Below the pieces are notes generated by a model that was not told the DNA's origin, ran no database searches, and worked only from the letters and a program-made list of their open reading frames with translations. 64,000 nt of DNA from Oceaniglobus ichthyenteri (GTDB lineage: Bacteria > Pseudomonadota > Alphaproteobacteria > Rhodobacterales > Rhodobacteraceae). A program made the translations under genes and the position numbers. The stretch is from contig NZ_QAGK01000005.1 of assembly GCF_003057885.1 (NCBI RefSeq), forward strand, positions 62,001 to 126,000. Reading direction: 5' to 3'. Every line of letters starts with the position of its first letter. Position 1 is the first letter of the stretch. Of the stretch, positions 44,724 to 52,872 are shown one piece after another.

Positions 44724-45640
44724 GCGCTCCGCTCCTTCAAAACCGCGACATGGGCGGCAACGGATGCGCCCAGCGCCTGCAAATCATACCCGCCTTCCAG
44801 TGTCGAGACGATGCGCCCGCCACAGACCTCATCGGCCACATCGCACAGGCGCTCTGTCACCCAACCGAAATCCTCGGTGCGCCAATTCAACCCAGCCAAA
44901 GGATCGGCCCGGTGAGCATCAAACCCGGCGGAAATCAAAATCAATTCAGGCTTGAACGCGGCGACCGCCGGGAACACCCGGTCTTCATAGATCCGGCGCA
45001 TTTCCTCCCCCCCGGTCCCCCCCTCAAGCGGCAGGTTCACCACATTGCCATGAGCACCGCGTTCATCGCCATAGCCCGATCCAGGATACAATGGCATCTG
45101 ATGCGAAGAGATGAAAAGCGCCCGGGCCTCATCCCATAACAAATCCTGCGTGCCATTGCCGTGATGCACATCAAAATCCACAATCGCAACGCGGTTCAGC
45201 CCGTGATGGTCCAACGCCCGTTTTGCGCCGATCGCCACGTTGCCAAAGATACAAAACCCCATCGCCCGGCGGGTTTCCGCATGATGCCCGGGCGGGCGGC
45301 AACCGACAAACGCCGTGCGATCCTCGCCGCCCAGCACCGCATCAACCGCTGCGCACATGCCGCCCACAGCCCGCCGCGCCGCCGTAAGCGAACCCGGAGA
45401 CATATGGGTGTCACCATCCAGCGCATGCGCGCCTTTTTCCGGCGCCGAAGCAATCACATGATCCAGATAATCCTGCGGATGGCAGCGCAAAATATCACGA
45501 TCATCACATAAGGGCGCATCCCGCCGATCCAGATCAAACCCCGACAGCGCGCTGCGGATCGCCTCCAGTCGCGCCACCTGTTCGGGATGTCCCGGTGGCG
45601 TTTCATGCTTCAGCCCATCGTCATGTGAAAAATAAATCAT
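44720..45640 (-). CDS. Histone deacetylase family (acetoin utilisation/acetylpolyamine hydrolase) protein
   Basis: The 306-residue zinc hydrolase has the arginase/deacetylase motifs RPPGHHAETRRAMGFC (catalytic His pair), VDFDVHHGNGTQ (zinc Asp/His), SSHQMPLYPGSG and ISAGFDAHRADPL. Bacterial members deacetylate polyamines or proteins; the substrate is unknown. Start at 45640 (MIYFSHDDG) with a GGGGGAA site upstream. It overlaps xseB by 4 bp, so it heads the dxs-side cluster. Confidence 0.92.
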   Translation of the reverse strand: MIYFSHDDGLKHETPPGHPEQVARLEAIRSALSGFDLDRRDAPLCDDRDILRCHPQDYLDHVIASAPEKGAHALDGDTHMSPGSLTAARRAVGGMCAAVDAVLGGEDRTAFVGCRPPGHHAETRRAMGFCIFGNVAIGAKRALDHHGLNRVAIVDFDVHHGNGTQDLLWDEARALFISSHQMPLYPGSGYGDERGAHGNVVNLPLEGGTGGEEMRRIYEDRVFPAVAAFKPELILISAGFDAHRADPLAGLNWRTEDFGWVTERLCDVADEVCGGRIVSTLEGGYDLQALGASVAAHVAVLKERSA

Positions 45641-45653
45641 CTGTTCCCCCTCA

Positions 45654-45755
45654 TTTCTGTTTCTCAAATATCCCCGCCGGAGGCCTTAAAACTCTTTTGG
45701 CGCTTTCCCAAACCTTTTGCCTCCGGCGGGGATATTTTTTAAAACGAAAATGATC
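45654..45755. repeat. Long inverted pair of dispersed repeats between petR and deacetylase gene
   Basis: Two copies face each other. The sequence AAATATCCCCGCCGGAGGC at 45666-45684 is perfectly complementary to 45719-45737 (19 bp), with a 34-nt loop. The flanks add TTTCTGTTTCTC on one side and TTTTTTAAAACG on the other. It lies after the petR stop and before the deacetylase start, both on the minus strand, so it probably ends petPR transcription. Confidence 0.8.
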
Positions 45756-45759
45756 ACTC

Positions 45760-46464
45760 CTAATCAGGCTGAAGCATATAGCCCGCGCCGCGCACGGTTT
45801 GCAGATAGCGGGGCTGTTTTGGATCGCTTTCGATCTTGCGCCGCAGGCGGGTGATTTGCACGTCGATGGCGCGATCCTGTGCGCCGCCGTTGCCCCGGCC
45901 CAGATCATCGGCAAGCTGTGTTCGGTCGATCACCACACCCGGCGCAGCCGAGAATATGCGCATCAGATGCGCCTCGGTCGCGGTCAGGCGCACCGGCGCG
46001 TCGCCCTGCCATAATTCCCCCCGTTCGATATCGTACCGCACCTGACCCAGACGCAGCACTTTTGGCGCATCGCTGATGCCGATTTCAATCGGTACACGGC
46101 GCAAAATCGCATTGATCCGCAACAACAGCTCTTTTGGCTCGAACGGCTTGGCCAGATAATCGTCGGCGCCCGCCTCAAGCCCGGTGATCCGATCGCCCGT
46201 ATCGCTTTTTGCTGTCAAAAGCAGGATCGGCACGGTCAGGGTTTCGCGCAAGGACCGGGTAAAGCTTATTCCGTCTTCGCCGGGCATCATCACATCCAGC
46301 ACGATCAGATCGAAATCCAACCCCTCAAGCAACCGCCGGGCATGGGCGGCGTCGCGTGCCGATGTCACGAAAAACCCGGACCGCACCAGAAATTTCTGCA
46401 ACAGCACCCGGATGCGTTCGTCATCATCGACAATCAACAGGTGGATATCGTTTACAACACTCAT
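45760..46464 (-). CDS. petR: OmpR-family response regulator PetR
   Basis: The 234-residue regulator has a receiver domain (DDDE near the start, phosphorylatable Asp in LIVLDVMMPG, Thr in LLLTAKSD, Lys in YLAKPFEP). A C-terminal winged helix follows (LTATEAHLMRIFSAAPG, then VQITRLRRKIESDP and TVRGAGYML). Its coupling to a MarR gene is the petP-petR arrangement first described in Rhodobacter capsulatus as needed for cytochrome bc1 expression. No sensor kinase is adjacent. The start overlaps the petP stop (ATGA). Confidence 0.92.
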   Translation of the reverse strand: MSVVNDIHLLIVDDDERIRVLLQKFLVRSGFFVTSARDAAHARRLLEGLDFDLIVLDVMMPGEDGISFTRSLRETLTVPILLLTAKSDTGDRITGLEAGADDYLAKPFEPKELLLRINAILRRVPIEIGISDAPKVLRLGQVRYDIERGELWQGDAPVRLTATEAHLMRIFSAAPGVVIDRTQLADDLGRGNGGAQDRAIDVQITRLRRKIESDPKQPRYLQTVRGAGYMLQPD

Positions 46465-46961
46465 GCCTTGCCTCGTGTGCGTTTGGCATAGTGATGCCTT
46501 TGATCAGGGTCCATCATCGCCTCAAGAACCTGACGAAACCCCGCAACGGCATCGGGGCCCACCGTGCGATACGCGGCACGCATCCGACGGCGCTGTGCCT
46601 CGGACAGGGCCTTTTCCAAGGCTTTGCCAGTGTCGGTCAAATGCAAGTGACGCTCCCTTTTATCGCGGGTTCCAACAGTGCTTTGCACCAGACCATCCTG
46701 GATCAACGTACGCAACACACGGTTCAGCGATTGCTTTGTAACCCCCAGGATCGACAGCAGGTTGTTCACCGTTGTGCCGGGGCTGCGATTGATGAAATGG
46801 ACCGCCCGGTGATGCGCACGCCCATAGCCATACTCTGACAAAATCCGGTCAGGATCAGCGGTAAAGCCGCGATAGGCAAAGAACATCGCCTCGATTCCCT
46901 TGCGCAATTGCTCATCGGTCAGAAACAACAGGGCCTCGCCCCCCGGCCTGCTTTCGCCCAT
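46461..46961 (-). CDS. petP: MarR-family regulator PetP
   Basis: The 166-residue MarR protein has the recognition region GTTVNNLLSILGVTKQSLNR and the wing TVGTRDKRERHLHLTDTG, with a basic C-terminus (RHHYAKRTRGKA). It is first in the petP-petR operon and likely binds its own upstream region, where a dyad ATGTCA-N7-TGACAT is found. The upstream space also holds the ilvE promoter in the opposite direction. Confidence 0.9.
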   Translation of the reverse strand: MGESRPGGEALLFLTDEQLRKGIEAMFFAYRGFTADPDRILSEYGYGRAHHRAVHFINRSPGTTVNNLLSILGVTKQSLNRVLRTLIQDGLVQSTVGTRDKRERHLHLTDTGKALEKALSEAQRRRMRAAYRTVGPDAVAGFRQVLEAMMDPDQRHHYAKRTRGKA

Positions 46962-47004
46962 TGCACTGTCCTTTGCCCGCTGGTTTCAGGTTTGGCTTCA
47001 GACT

Positions 47005-47023
47005 ATGTCAGCCTTGTTGACAT
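47005..47023. promoter_or_regulatory. Dyad element between petP and ilvE (candidate operator)
   Basis: The sequence ATGTCA, seven bases, TGACAT is a perfect 6-bp inverted repeat. Its right arm includes TTGACA (47017-47022), which could be the -35 box of a rightward promoter for ilvE with a weak TAGCGA -10 after 17 bp. It lies 44 bp upstream of the petP start. PetP is the obvious candidate binder, from position only. Confidence 0.5.
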
Positions 47024-47144
47024 TCCAAGAGCTGACTGTTAGCGATCCTGCGCAAACTGCGCAATATTACATCCGAAACGGACCTAATTTGCGCAACTAA
47101 TGGAAAATACGCCGAATTCTGGCGTCAATACAGGAGCCGCAGCC

Positions 47145-48014
47145 ATGGCAGGCGCATATGATGACCGTGACGGTAAAATCTGGATGGATGGCGCAATGGT
47201 CGATTGGCGCGATGCCAATGTGCACCTGCTGACCCATGCGATGCATTACGCCAGTTCCGTGTTTGAGGGCGAGCGGTGCTATAACGGCAAGATCTTCGAA
47301 TCCCGCCGCCATTCCGAAAGGCTGCGCTATTCCGCAGAATGCCTGGATTTCGAAATTCCCTATACGGTTGATGAAATCGAGGCGGCGAAACAACAGGTTT
47401 TGGCGGCGAATGGGTTTACCGACGCATACGTGCGGGCCATCGCGTGGCGCGGCGCGGGCGAAGACATGGGCGTGGCCGCCAAACGCAACCCCGTGCGCCT
47501 GGCGATCGCCGCCTGGGAATGGGGCAATTACTATGGCGACGCCAAGATGAAAGGCGCCAGGCTGGACATCGCCAAATGGAAACGCCCCAGCCCCGAAACA
47601 GCGCCCAGCCATGCCAAGGCCGCCGGGCTGTATATGATTGCCACCATGTCAAAACACGCCGCCGAGGCAAAAGGGTGCAGCGATGCGATGATGTTCGATT
47701 ATCGCGGCTATGTGGCCGAAGCGACGGGCGCCAACATATTTTTCGTCAAGGATGGCGAAGTGCACACCCCCGACCCCGACGCATTCCTGAACGGCATCAC
47801 CCGCCAAACCGTGATCGGCATGCTGAACGACCGCCAGATCAAGGTTCACGAACGCCACATCATGCCAGAAGAGCTGGAAGGCTTCGAACAATGCTGGCTG
47901 ACCGGCACCGCCGCCGAGGTCACGCCGGTGGGCCAGATCGGCGATTACAACTTTGAGGTCGGCGCGCTGACCCGTGACATCGCCCAAGCGTATGAGCGTC
48001 TGGTGCGCCAATAA
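47145..48014 (+). CDS. ilvE: Branched-chain amino acid aminotransferase
   Basis: The 289-residue class IV PLP transaminase interconverts Val, Leu, Ile and their 2-oxo acids. It has the opening HLLTHAMHYASSVFEGERCY, the PLP lysine in SHAKAAGLYMI, and the segment YVAEATGANIFFVKDGEVHT. ATG at 47145 is chosen because AGGAG lies 9 bp upstream; an in-frame ATG 45 bp earlier has no site. The roughly 180-bp upstream region is shared with petP. Confidence 0.95.
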   Translation: MAGAYDDRDGKIWMDGAMVDWRDANVHLLTHAMHYASSVFEGERCYNGKIFESRRHSERLRYSAECLDFEIPYTVDEIEAAKQQVLAANGFTDAYVRAIAWRGAGEDMGVAAKRNPVRLAIAAWEWGNYYGDAKMKGARLDIAKWKRPSPETAPSHAKAAGLYMIATMSKHAAEAKGCSDAMMFDYRGYVAEATGANIFFVKDGEVHTPDPDAFLNGITRQTVIGMLNDRQIKVHERHIMPEELEGFEQCWLTGTAAEVTPVGQIGDYNFEVGALTRDIAQAYERLVRQ

Positions 48015-48236
48015 AACAGCGCGGCACCGCCGCCAAATGGGGGCCATCATTCCTATACGGTTGATGCGCCCCCTTGCCCCGCCCCCCTCAGCGCCCCATC
48101 ATATATGTCACCGGGCAAAAGGGGCACCATCGTGAACACGACATACCCAGACATCGCAACTGGCTTTGTGCCGTGCTCATTCGCCTGGCCCGCTCGGCGC
48201 TGTGTGCAACCTGCCACCAAGGCCGGCACCTGACCC

Positions 48237-48659
48237 ATGCTGCGCATAACCGATAAAATCACCATTCAGGATTGGGAGCTGAGCGAACAATTCACCCGCG
48301 CCTCAGGTCCGGGCGGGCAAAACGTCAACAAGGTCTCCACCGCCGTTGAACTGCGGTTCGAGGCCGAACGCTCGCCCAATCTGCCGCAACCGGTCAAAAA
48401 CCGCCTGCGCCGGTTGGCGGGCCGACGCTGGACAAAAGACGGCGCGCTTGTCCTGATGGTTGATGAAACCCGAAGTCAGGCGCGCAACCGCGATATCGCG
48501 CGCGATCGGCTGGCGGCCCTGATCACCGAGGCAACAAAGACACCCAAACGCCGCATCGCAACCCGCCCCACCCTGGGCGCAAAAAAGCGCCGCCTGAAGG
48601 CAAAGAAAATGCGCGGCGATGTAAAAGCCATGCGCGGTTCCGTCTCTCCCGACGAGTGA
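48237..48659 (+). CDS. arfB: Peptidyl-tRNA hydrolase ArfB (ribosome rescue)
   Basis: The 140-residue protein has the release-factor motif ASGPGGQNVNKVSTAVELRF with the catalytic GGQ, and a basic C-terminal tail (KKRRLKAKKMRGDVKAMRG) that enters the empty mRNA channel of stalled ribosomes. It lacks codon-recognition domains, as expected for ArfB/YaeJ. The 222-bp gap before it holds no recognisable gene. Confidence 0.95.
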   Translation: MLRITDKITIQDWELSEQFTRASGPGGQNVNKVSTAVELRFEAERSPNLPQPVKNRLRRLAGRRWTKDGALVLMVDETRSQARNRDIARDRLAALITEATKTPKRRIATRPTLGAKKRRLKAKKMRGDVKAMRGSVSPDE

Positions 48660-48665
48660 TGTTCA

Positions 48666-48695
48666 TTTCTGTTTTGAAAATATCCCGGGGGAATC
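48666..48695 (+). repeat. Dispersed intergenic repeat, copy 8
   Basis: TTTCTGTTTTGAAAATATCC followed by CGGGGGAATC matches the family, and a further hairpin ATCGCGCC / GGCGCGAT (48693-48711) with a GGGGGC/GCCCCC pair follows. It lies directly after the arfB stop and ahead of the aminotransferase gene. Confidence 0.68.
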
Positions 48696-48752
48696 GCGCC
48701 AAAGGCGCGATGGGGGCTGGCCCCCTGCGCCGCGAAACGGCATCATCCGCCC

Positions 48753-49988
48753 ATGACTGATTTGCTGACACGCCGCCACACCCGCCTTGGGCCGAATGTG
48801 CCCACATTTTACGACCGCCCGCTGCATCTGGTAAAAGGCAGCGGTGTCTGGCTGTGGGATGACACCGGCAAACGATACCTTGATTGCTACAACAACGTGC
48901 CCCATGTGGGCCATTGTCACCCCCATGTGGTGGCAGCCATCGCCCGGCAGGCCGGTACGCTGAACACCCACACACGCTATCTTCACACCGGCATTCTTGA
49001 TGCGCTGGATCGGATAACGGCGACCCTGTCACACGATCTGAGCCAAGGCATCATGGTCTGCACCGGGTCCGAGGCGAATGATATCGCCCTGCGCATGGCC
49101 CAGGCGGCAACCGGGCACACGGGTATCATCGCCACCGACAATACTTACCATGGCAACACCACCGCCACGGCGCAGCTGTCCACCCGACGCCCGCCCATTG
49201 GTGGCTATCCGCCCCATGTGCGCCTGGTGCCCGCACCGGAATCCGATACCGACCCCGAACAGTTTGCCGCCCATGTCCGCCGCGCGATTGGTGAATTGCA
49301 AAGTGCCGGTTTTGGGTTTTCCGGCATGATGTTATGCCCGGTGTTCGCCAACGAAGGCCTGCCCAATATCGCACCCGGATTTCTGAACCCCACCGTTTCG
49401 GCAATCCGTGATGCCGGGGGTCTGATCCTGTGTGATGAGGTACAGCCGGGGTTTGGGCGGTGTGGTCAATGGTGGGGGCATGATTGGCTGGGCTTTGCGC
49501 CGGATGTGGTGACATTGGGCAAACCCATGGGCAACGGCCATCCGGTGGCGGCGGTCATTGCCAACCCCACGGTGATGAAGGCGTTTCGCACTGCCTTTGG
49601 TTATTTCAACACGTTCGGCGGCAATCCGGTTTCGGCCGCTGCGGTCAACGCCACGTTGGATGTGATCGAACGCGATGGTTTGGTCGCCCATGCCGGGGCG
49701 ATGGGCCGCCATGCCCGTGCCGCGCTGGGGCGGTTGTCTCACCCTGCCATCACCGAAATTCGCGGCAACGGTTTGTTCTTTGGCGCGGTGCTTGAAACAA
49801 ATGGCGCCCCCGCCACCGACCTGGCCGCGCAGGTGGTCGAAGACATGAAAGACCAGGGTGTTTTGATCGGGCGGATCGGGCGGCATATGAACATTCTGAA
49901 AATGCGCCCCCCCATGCCCATTTCCGCGCAAGAGATTGATCTTGCAATTGACACACTGGCCGAGGCTTTGCGCACCCATGACCAATGA
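48753..49988 (+). CDS. Class III aminotransferase (AGXT2/ETNPPL-like)
   Basis: The 411-residue PLP enzyme shows WLWDDTGKRYLDCYNNVPHV, the cofactor segment CTGSEANDIALRMAQAATG, ILCDEVQPGFGRCG and the PLP lysine in VVTLGKPMGNGHPVAA. NNVPHVGHCHPHV is typical of the group that includes alanine-glyoxylate aminotransferase 2 and ethanolamine-phosphate phospho-lyase. The substrate is unknown. It overlaps the phosphotransferase gene by 11 bp; in many bacteria these two functions occur as one fused protein, so here they appear as a split pair. Confidence 0.9.
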   Translation: MTDLLTRRHTRLGPNVPTFYDRPLHLVKGSGVWLWDDTGKRYLDCYNNVPHVGHCHPHVVAAIARQAGTLNTHTRYLHTGILDALDRITATLSHDLSQGIMVCTGSEANDIALRMAQAATGHTGIIATDNTYHGNTTATAQLSTRRPPIGGYPPHVRLVPAPESDTDPEQFAAHVRRAIGELQSAGFGFSGMMLCPVFANEGLPNIAPGFLNPTVSAIRDAGGLILCDEVQPGFGRCGQWWGHDWLGFAPDVVTLGKPMGNGHPVAAVIANPTVMKAFRTAFGYFNTFGGNPVSAAAVNATLDVIERDGLVAHAGAMGRHARAALGRLSHPAITEIRGNGLFFGAVLETNGAPATDLAAQVVEDMKDQGVLIGRIGRHMNILKMRPPMPISAQEIDLAIDTLAEALRTHDQ

Positions 49989-50907
49989 AGAGGCCATCGC
50001 CCTGGCCCGGAATGCCCTGACCCATTGGGGCGGGGGCCGGGTTGAACGCCTGATTGCCAACCGCGAAAACGCGGTGTTTGAGGTGCAGATGAGCGGCACC
50101 CGCGCGGCACTGCGGCTGCACCGCGCCGGATATCAAACCGATGGCGCAATCCGGTCCGAATTGGTCTGGACCGATTATCTGGCACAATCCGGGTTTCCCT
50201 GCCCCCGGCCCATTCCCACGCAAGAGGGCACCTTGATGGGCGAACCGGCCTTCGGGCCGCGCGCCTCGGTGGTTTCGTGGATTGACGCACCCCCGATCGG
50301 GGCGATGGAGCGCACCAATCCACAGCCCGTTTCAGAGCAATGTGAAACCTATCACGCTTTGGGCAAGATGTTGGCGCGACTTCACGAAATCTCTGATGAC
50401 TGGGATCTGCCGCCTGATTTTGAACGCTTTTCCTGGAGCATCGATGCCCTGACCGGGGCGACCCCGTTGTGGGGGCCGTTCTGGAACAACCCCGCCCTTA
50501 CCGGGCCTGAATCCGCCCTGTTGCAAGAGGCCCGCAGCGCCGCGCGATCTGCCCTTTTGGCAAAATCGTGGAACACCGGGCTGATTCATGCCGATGTGTT
50601 GCAGGAAAACGTGTTGGGCACCGCCGGGCACCTGCATCTGATCGATTTTGATGATGGCGGGATCGGCCTGCGGCTTTATGATCTGGGCACTGCCATGGTT
50701 CAGCATTTCGATCTGCCCCATGGGCATGATCTGGGCGCGGCGCTGTGTGATGGCTATGGCGGGGGGCATGGCGATCTGGCGCTGTTCACGATGCTGCGGG
50801 GTCTGGCCAGCTGTGGCTGGATTATTCCGCGTGTGCCCCACGATGACCCCCGCCAAAGGGCGTACGGCGAACGGGCACTGAAACTGGCGCGCGCCTATCT
50901 GGGGTAA
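49978..50907 (+). CDS. Aminoglycoside phosphotransferase-like (APH/choline kinase fold) protein
   Basis: The 309-residue kinase-fold protein has IANRENAVFEVQ, ALRLHRAGYQ (ATP-binding Arg/Lys strand), the catalytic loop LIHADVLQENVL and LIDFDDGGIGLRLYDLG (metal Asp). Such partners of class III aminotransferases may phosphorylate an amino alcohol or hydroxylysine-like substrate. Here the substrate is inferred to be shared with the overlapping aminotransferase. Start at 49978, within the end of the preceding gene. Confidence 0.87.
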   Translation: MTNEEAIALARNALTHWGGGRVERLIANRENAVFEVQMSGTRAALRLHRAGYQTDGAIRSELVWTDYLAQSGFPCPRPIPTQEGTLMGEPAFGPRASVVSWIDAPPIGAMERTNPQPVSEQCETYHALGKMLARLHEISDDWDLPPDFERFSWSIDALTGATPLWGPFWNNPALTGPESALLQEARSAARSALLAKSWNTGLIHADVLQENVLGTAGHLHLIDFDDGGIGLRLYDLGTAMVQHFDLPHGHDLGAALCDGYGGGHGDLALFTMLRGLASCGWIIPRVPHDDPRQRAYGERALKLARAYLG

Positions 50908-50908
50908 A

Positions 50909-50960
50909 ACGGCCCCACCGGTTTAGCGAGGGGGCCGTGATGCGCCGCACATCGCGGCGC
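50909..50960. terminator. Double hairpin between convergent phosphotransferase and asd genes
   Basis: The first stem is ACGGCCCC (50909-50916) with GGGGCCGT (50931-50938); on the minus strand it is followed by TTTTA. The second stem is GCGCCGC (50942-50948) with GCGGCGC (50954-50960). Both lie just after the asd stop on the minus strand, where the T-run makes a good intrinsic terminator; for the plus strand the T-run is absent. Confidence 0.75.
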
Positions 50961-50966
50961 GGGCGC

Positions 50967-51989
50967 TTAGCCCTTTTTCAACACGCGATTGCCCAGAAGT
51001 TCGGCAATCTGCACCGCATTCAGGGCCGCGCCCTTGCGCAGGTTGTCAGACACACACCACAGGTTCAGGCCGTTTTCGACGGTCGTATCCTGACGGATAC
51101 GCGAAATATAGGTGGCGAAATCACCGACACATTCGATCGGGGTGATATATCCGCCATCTTCGCGTTTATCGACAACCATGATGCCGGGGGATTCGCGCAG
51201 AATGTCGCGCGCTTCGTCCTCGTCCAGGAAATCTTCGAATTCGATGTTGATCGCTTCGGAATGGCCAACGAAAACCGGCACGCGCACACAGGTGGCCGTG
51301 ACCTTGATCTTGGTATCCATGATCTTTTTGGTTTCCGCAACCATTTTCCATTCTTCTTTGGTGTCGCCGGAATCCATGAACGCGTCGATATGCGGAATCA
51401 CGTTGAACGCGATCTGCTTGGTGAACTTTTTCGCCGGCTTGTCATCGACCGGATTATAAATGCTCTTGGTCTGATCCCACAGCTCGTCAATGCCATCCTT
51501 GCCGGCACCGGAAACCGATTGATAGGTCGAAACCACAACCCGTTTGATCCGCGCGCGATCATGCAGCGGCTTTAGCGCCACAACCATCTGCGCGGTCGAA
51601 CAATTGGGGTTGGCGATGATGTTCTTGTTTGAAACCATCGTGATCGCGTCTGGGTTCACTTCGGGCACGATCAGCGGGATTTCCGAATCGTAGCGATACA
51701 GCGATGAGTTGTCGATCACCACACATCCGGCCTTGGCCGCCTTGGGCGCATATTGCTTGGTTGCGTCCGATCCGATGGCAAACAGCGCCATGTCCCAACC
51801 GGTAAAATCAAACGTATCCAGATCTTGGGTCTTGAGGGTTTTGTCGCCAAAGCTGACCTCGGTGCCCAAGGATTTGCGCGACGCAAGTGCCGCAATCTTT
51901 TCGACGGGAAACTGACGTTCCGCCAGAATACTCAGCATTTCTCGGCCCACATTGCCCGTGGCACCGACGACGACGATTTTATAACCCAT
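50967..51989 (-). CDS. asd: Aspartate-semialdehyde dehydrogenase
   Basis: The 340-residue enzyme reduces aspartyl phosphate to the semialdehyde, feeding DAP, threonine and methionine synthesis. It has GATGNVGREML (NADP binding), the catalytic Cys in NPNCSTAQM and the His in VPVFVGHSEAINIEF. Start at 51989 (MGYKIVVVG) with TTGAGGAGTCCCACC upstream. It complements dapD and dapE at the other end of the window. Confidence 0.96.
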   Translation of the reverse strand: MGYKIVVVGATGNVGREMLSILAERQFPVEKIAALASRKSLGTEVSFGDKTLKTQDLDTFDFTGWDMALFAIGSDATKQYAPKAAKAGCVVIDNSSLYRYDSEIPLIVPEVNPDAITMVSNKNIIANPNCSTAQMVVALKPLHDRARIKRVVVSTYQSVSGAGKDGIDELWDQTKSIYNPVDDKPAKKFTKQIAFNVIPHIDAFMDSGDTKEEWKMVAETKKIMDTKIKVTATCVRVPVFVGHSEAINIEFEDFLDEDEARDILRESPGIMVVDKREDGGYITPIECVGDFATYISRIRQDTTVENGLNLWCVSDNLRKGAALNAVQIAELLGNRVLKKG

Positions 51990-52181
51990 GGTGGGACTCC
52001 TCAAGATCGCAGGACGGCGTTTGATAGCCCAGGTAGAGGCCAAGGGAAAGGGCGCGCGCATGGCGATTTGTGGCCTGCGACATTTGCGTTTCAGATGGGT
52101 CCGGCACAGATTTGCGCGCCTTGCGATTGCGCGGCGTGGCAGGGCGGCTTATGACAGGGCCAACAGGAAAGGGGCGCCGCC

Positions 52182-52793
52182 ATGGCCAATCATCTGTATC
52201 AGAACGATCTTCCCGATGGGCTGAATCTGGGGCCTGTCGTGGCCATTGATTGTGAAACCATGGGGCTGAATCCGCACCGTGACCGGCTGTGCCTGATTCA
52301 GATGTCGGGGGGCGATGGCAATGCCCATATGGTGCAGGTCACGCCGGGCCAGGATGCCGCGCCAAACCTGTGCGCGATGCTGACCAATCGCGATGTGTTG
52401 AAGCTGTTTCATTTTGGCCGCTTTGATATCGCGGCGTTGCTGAATGCATTCGGCGTGGTCACGGCGCCGGTATATTGCACCAAGATCGCCAGCAAACTGG
52501 TGCGCACCTATACGGACCGGCACGGGCTGAAATATCTTTTGCAGGAATTGTTACAGGTCGACATTTCGAAATATCAACAACAAAGCGATTGGGGCGCGGC
52601 CAAACTGACGCCAGCACAGTTGGATTATGCCGCGTCTGATGTGCTGTATCTGCATGCATTGCGCAAGGAACTGGATAAACGTCTGGCCCGCGAAGGCCGG
52701 GGCGACATGGCCCAGGCCTGTTTTGATTTCCTGCCGATGCGGGCGCAATTGGATCTGAACGGATGGCCGGATCAGGATATCTTTTCCCACTAA
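52182..52793 (+). CDS. rnd: Ribonuclease D (single DEDD domain)
   Basis: The 203-residue 3'-5' exonuclease has DEDDy motifs: VAIDCETMGL, FHFGRFDIAAL and YAASDVLYLHAL. It lacks the C-terminal HRDC domains of E. coli RNase D, as is usual for this short alphaproteobacterial form, and probably trims stable RNA precursors. ACAGGAAAGGGG precedes the start. Confidence 0.92.
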   Translation: MANHLYQNDLPDGLNLGPVVAIDCETMGLNPHRDRLCLIQMSGGDGNAHMVQVTPGQDAAPNLCAMLTNRDVLKLFHFGRFDIAALLNAFGVVTAPVYCTKIASKLVRTYTDRHGLKYLLQELLQVDISKYQQQSDWGAAKLTPAQLDYAASDVLYLHALRKELDKRLAREGRGDMAQACFDFLPMRAQLDLNGWPDQDIFSH

Positions 52794-52872
52794 GCTGCGG
52801 AAAATCGCGCACCCCCTTTTGCGCGCGTTGACTTGGCCCTAGATTACAGGCGGTAACAGATGGGCAAGTGGC

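Noticed and set aside
48053-48265. 70-codon minus-strand open frame before arfB
   Set aside because: It overlaps the arfB start and has no ribosome site or family signal.
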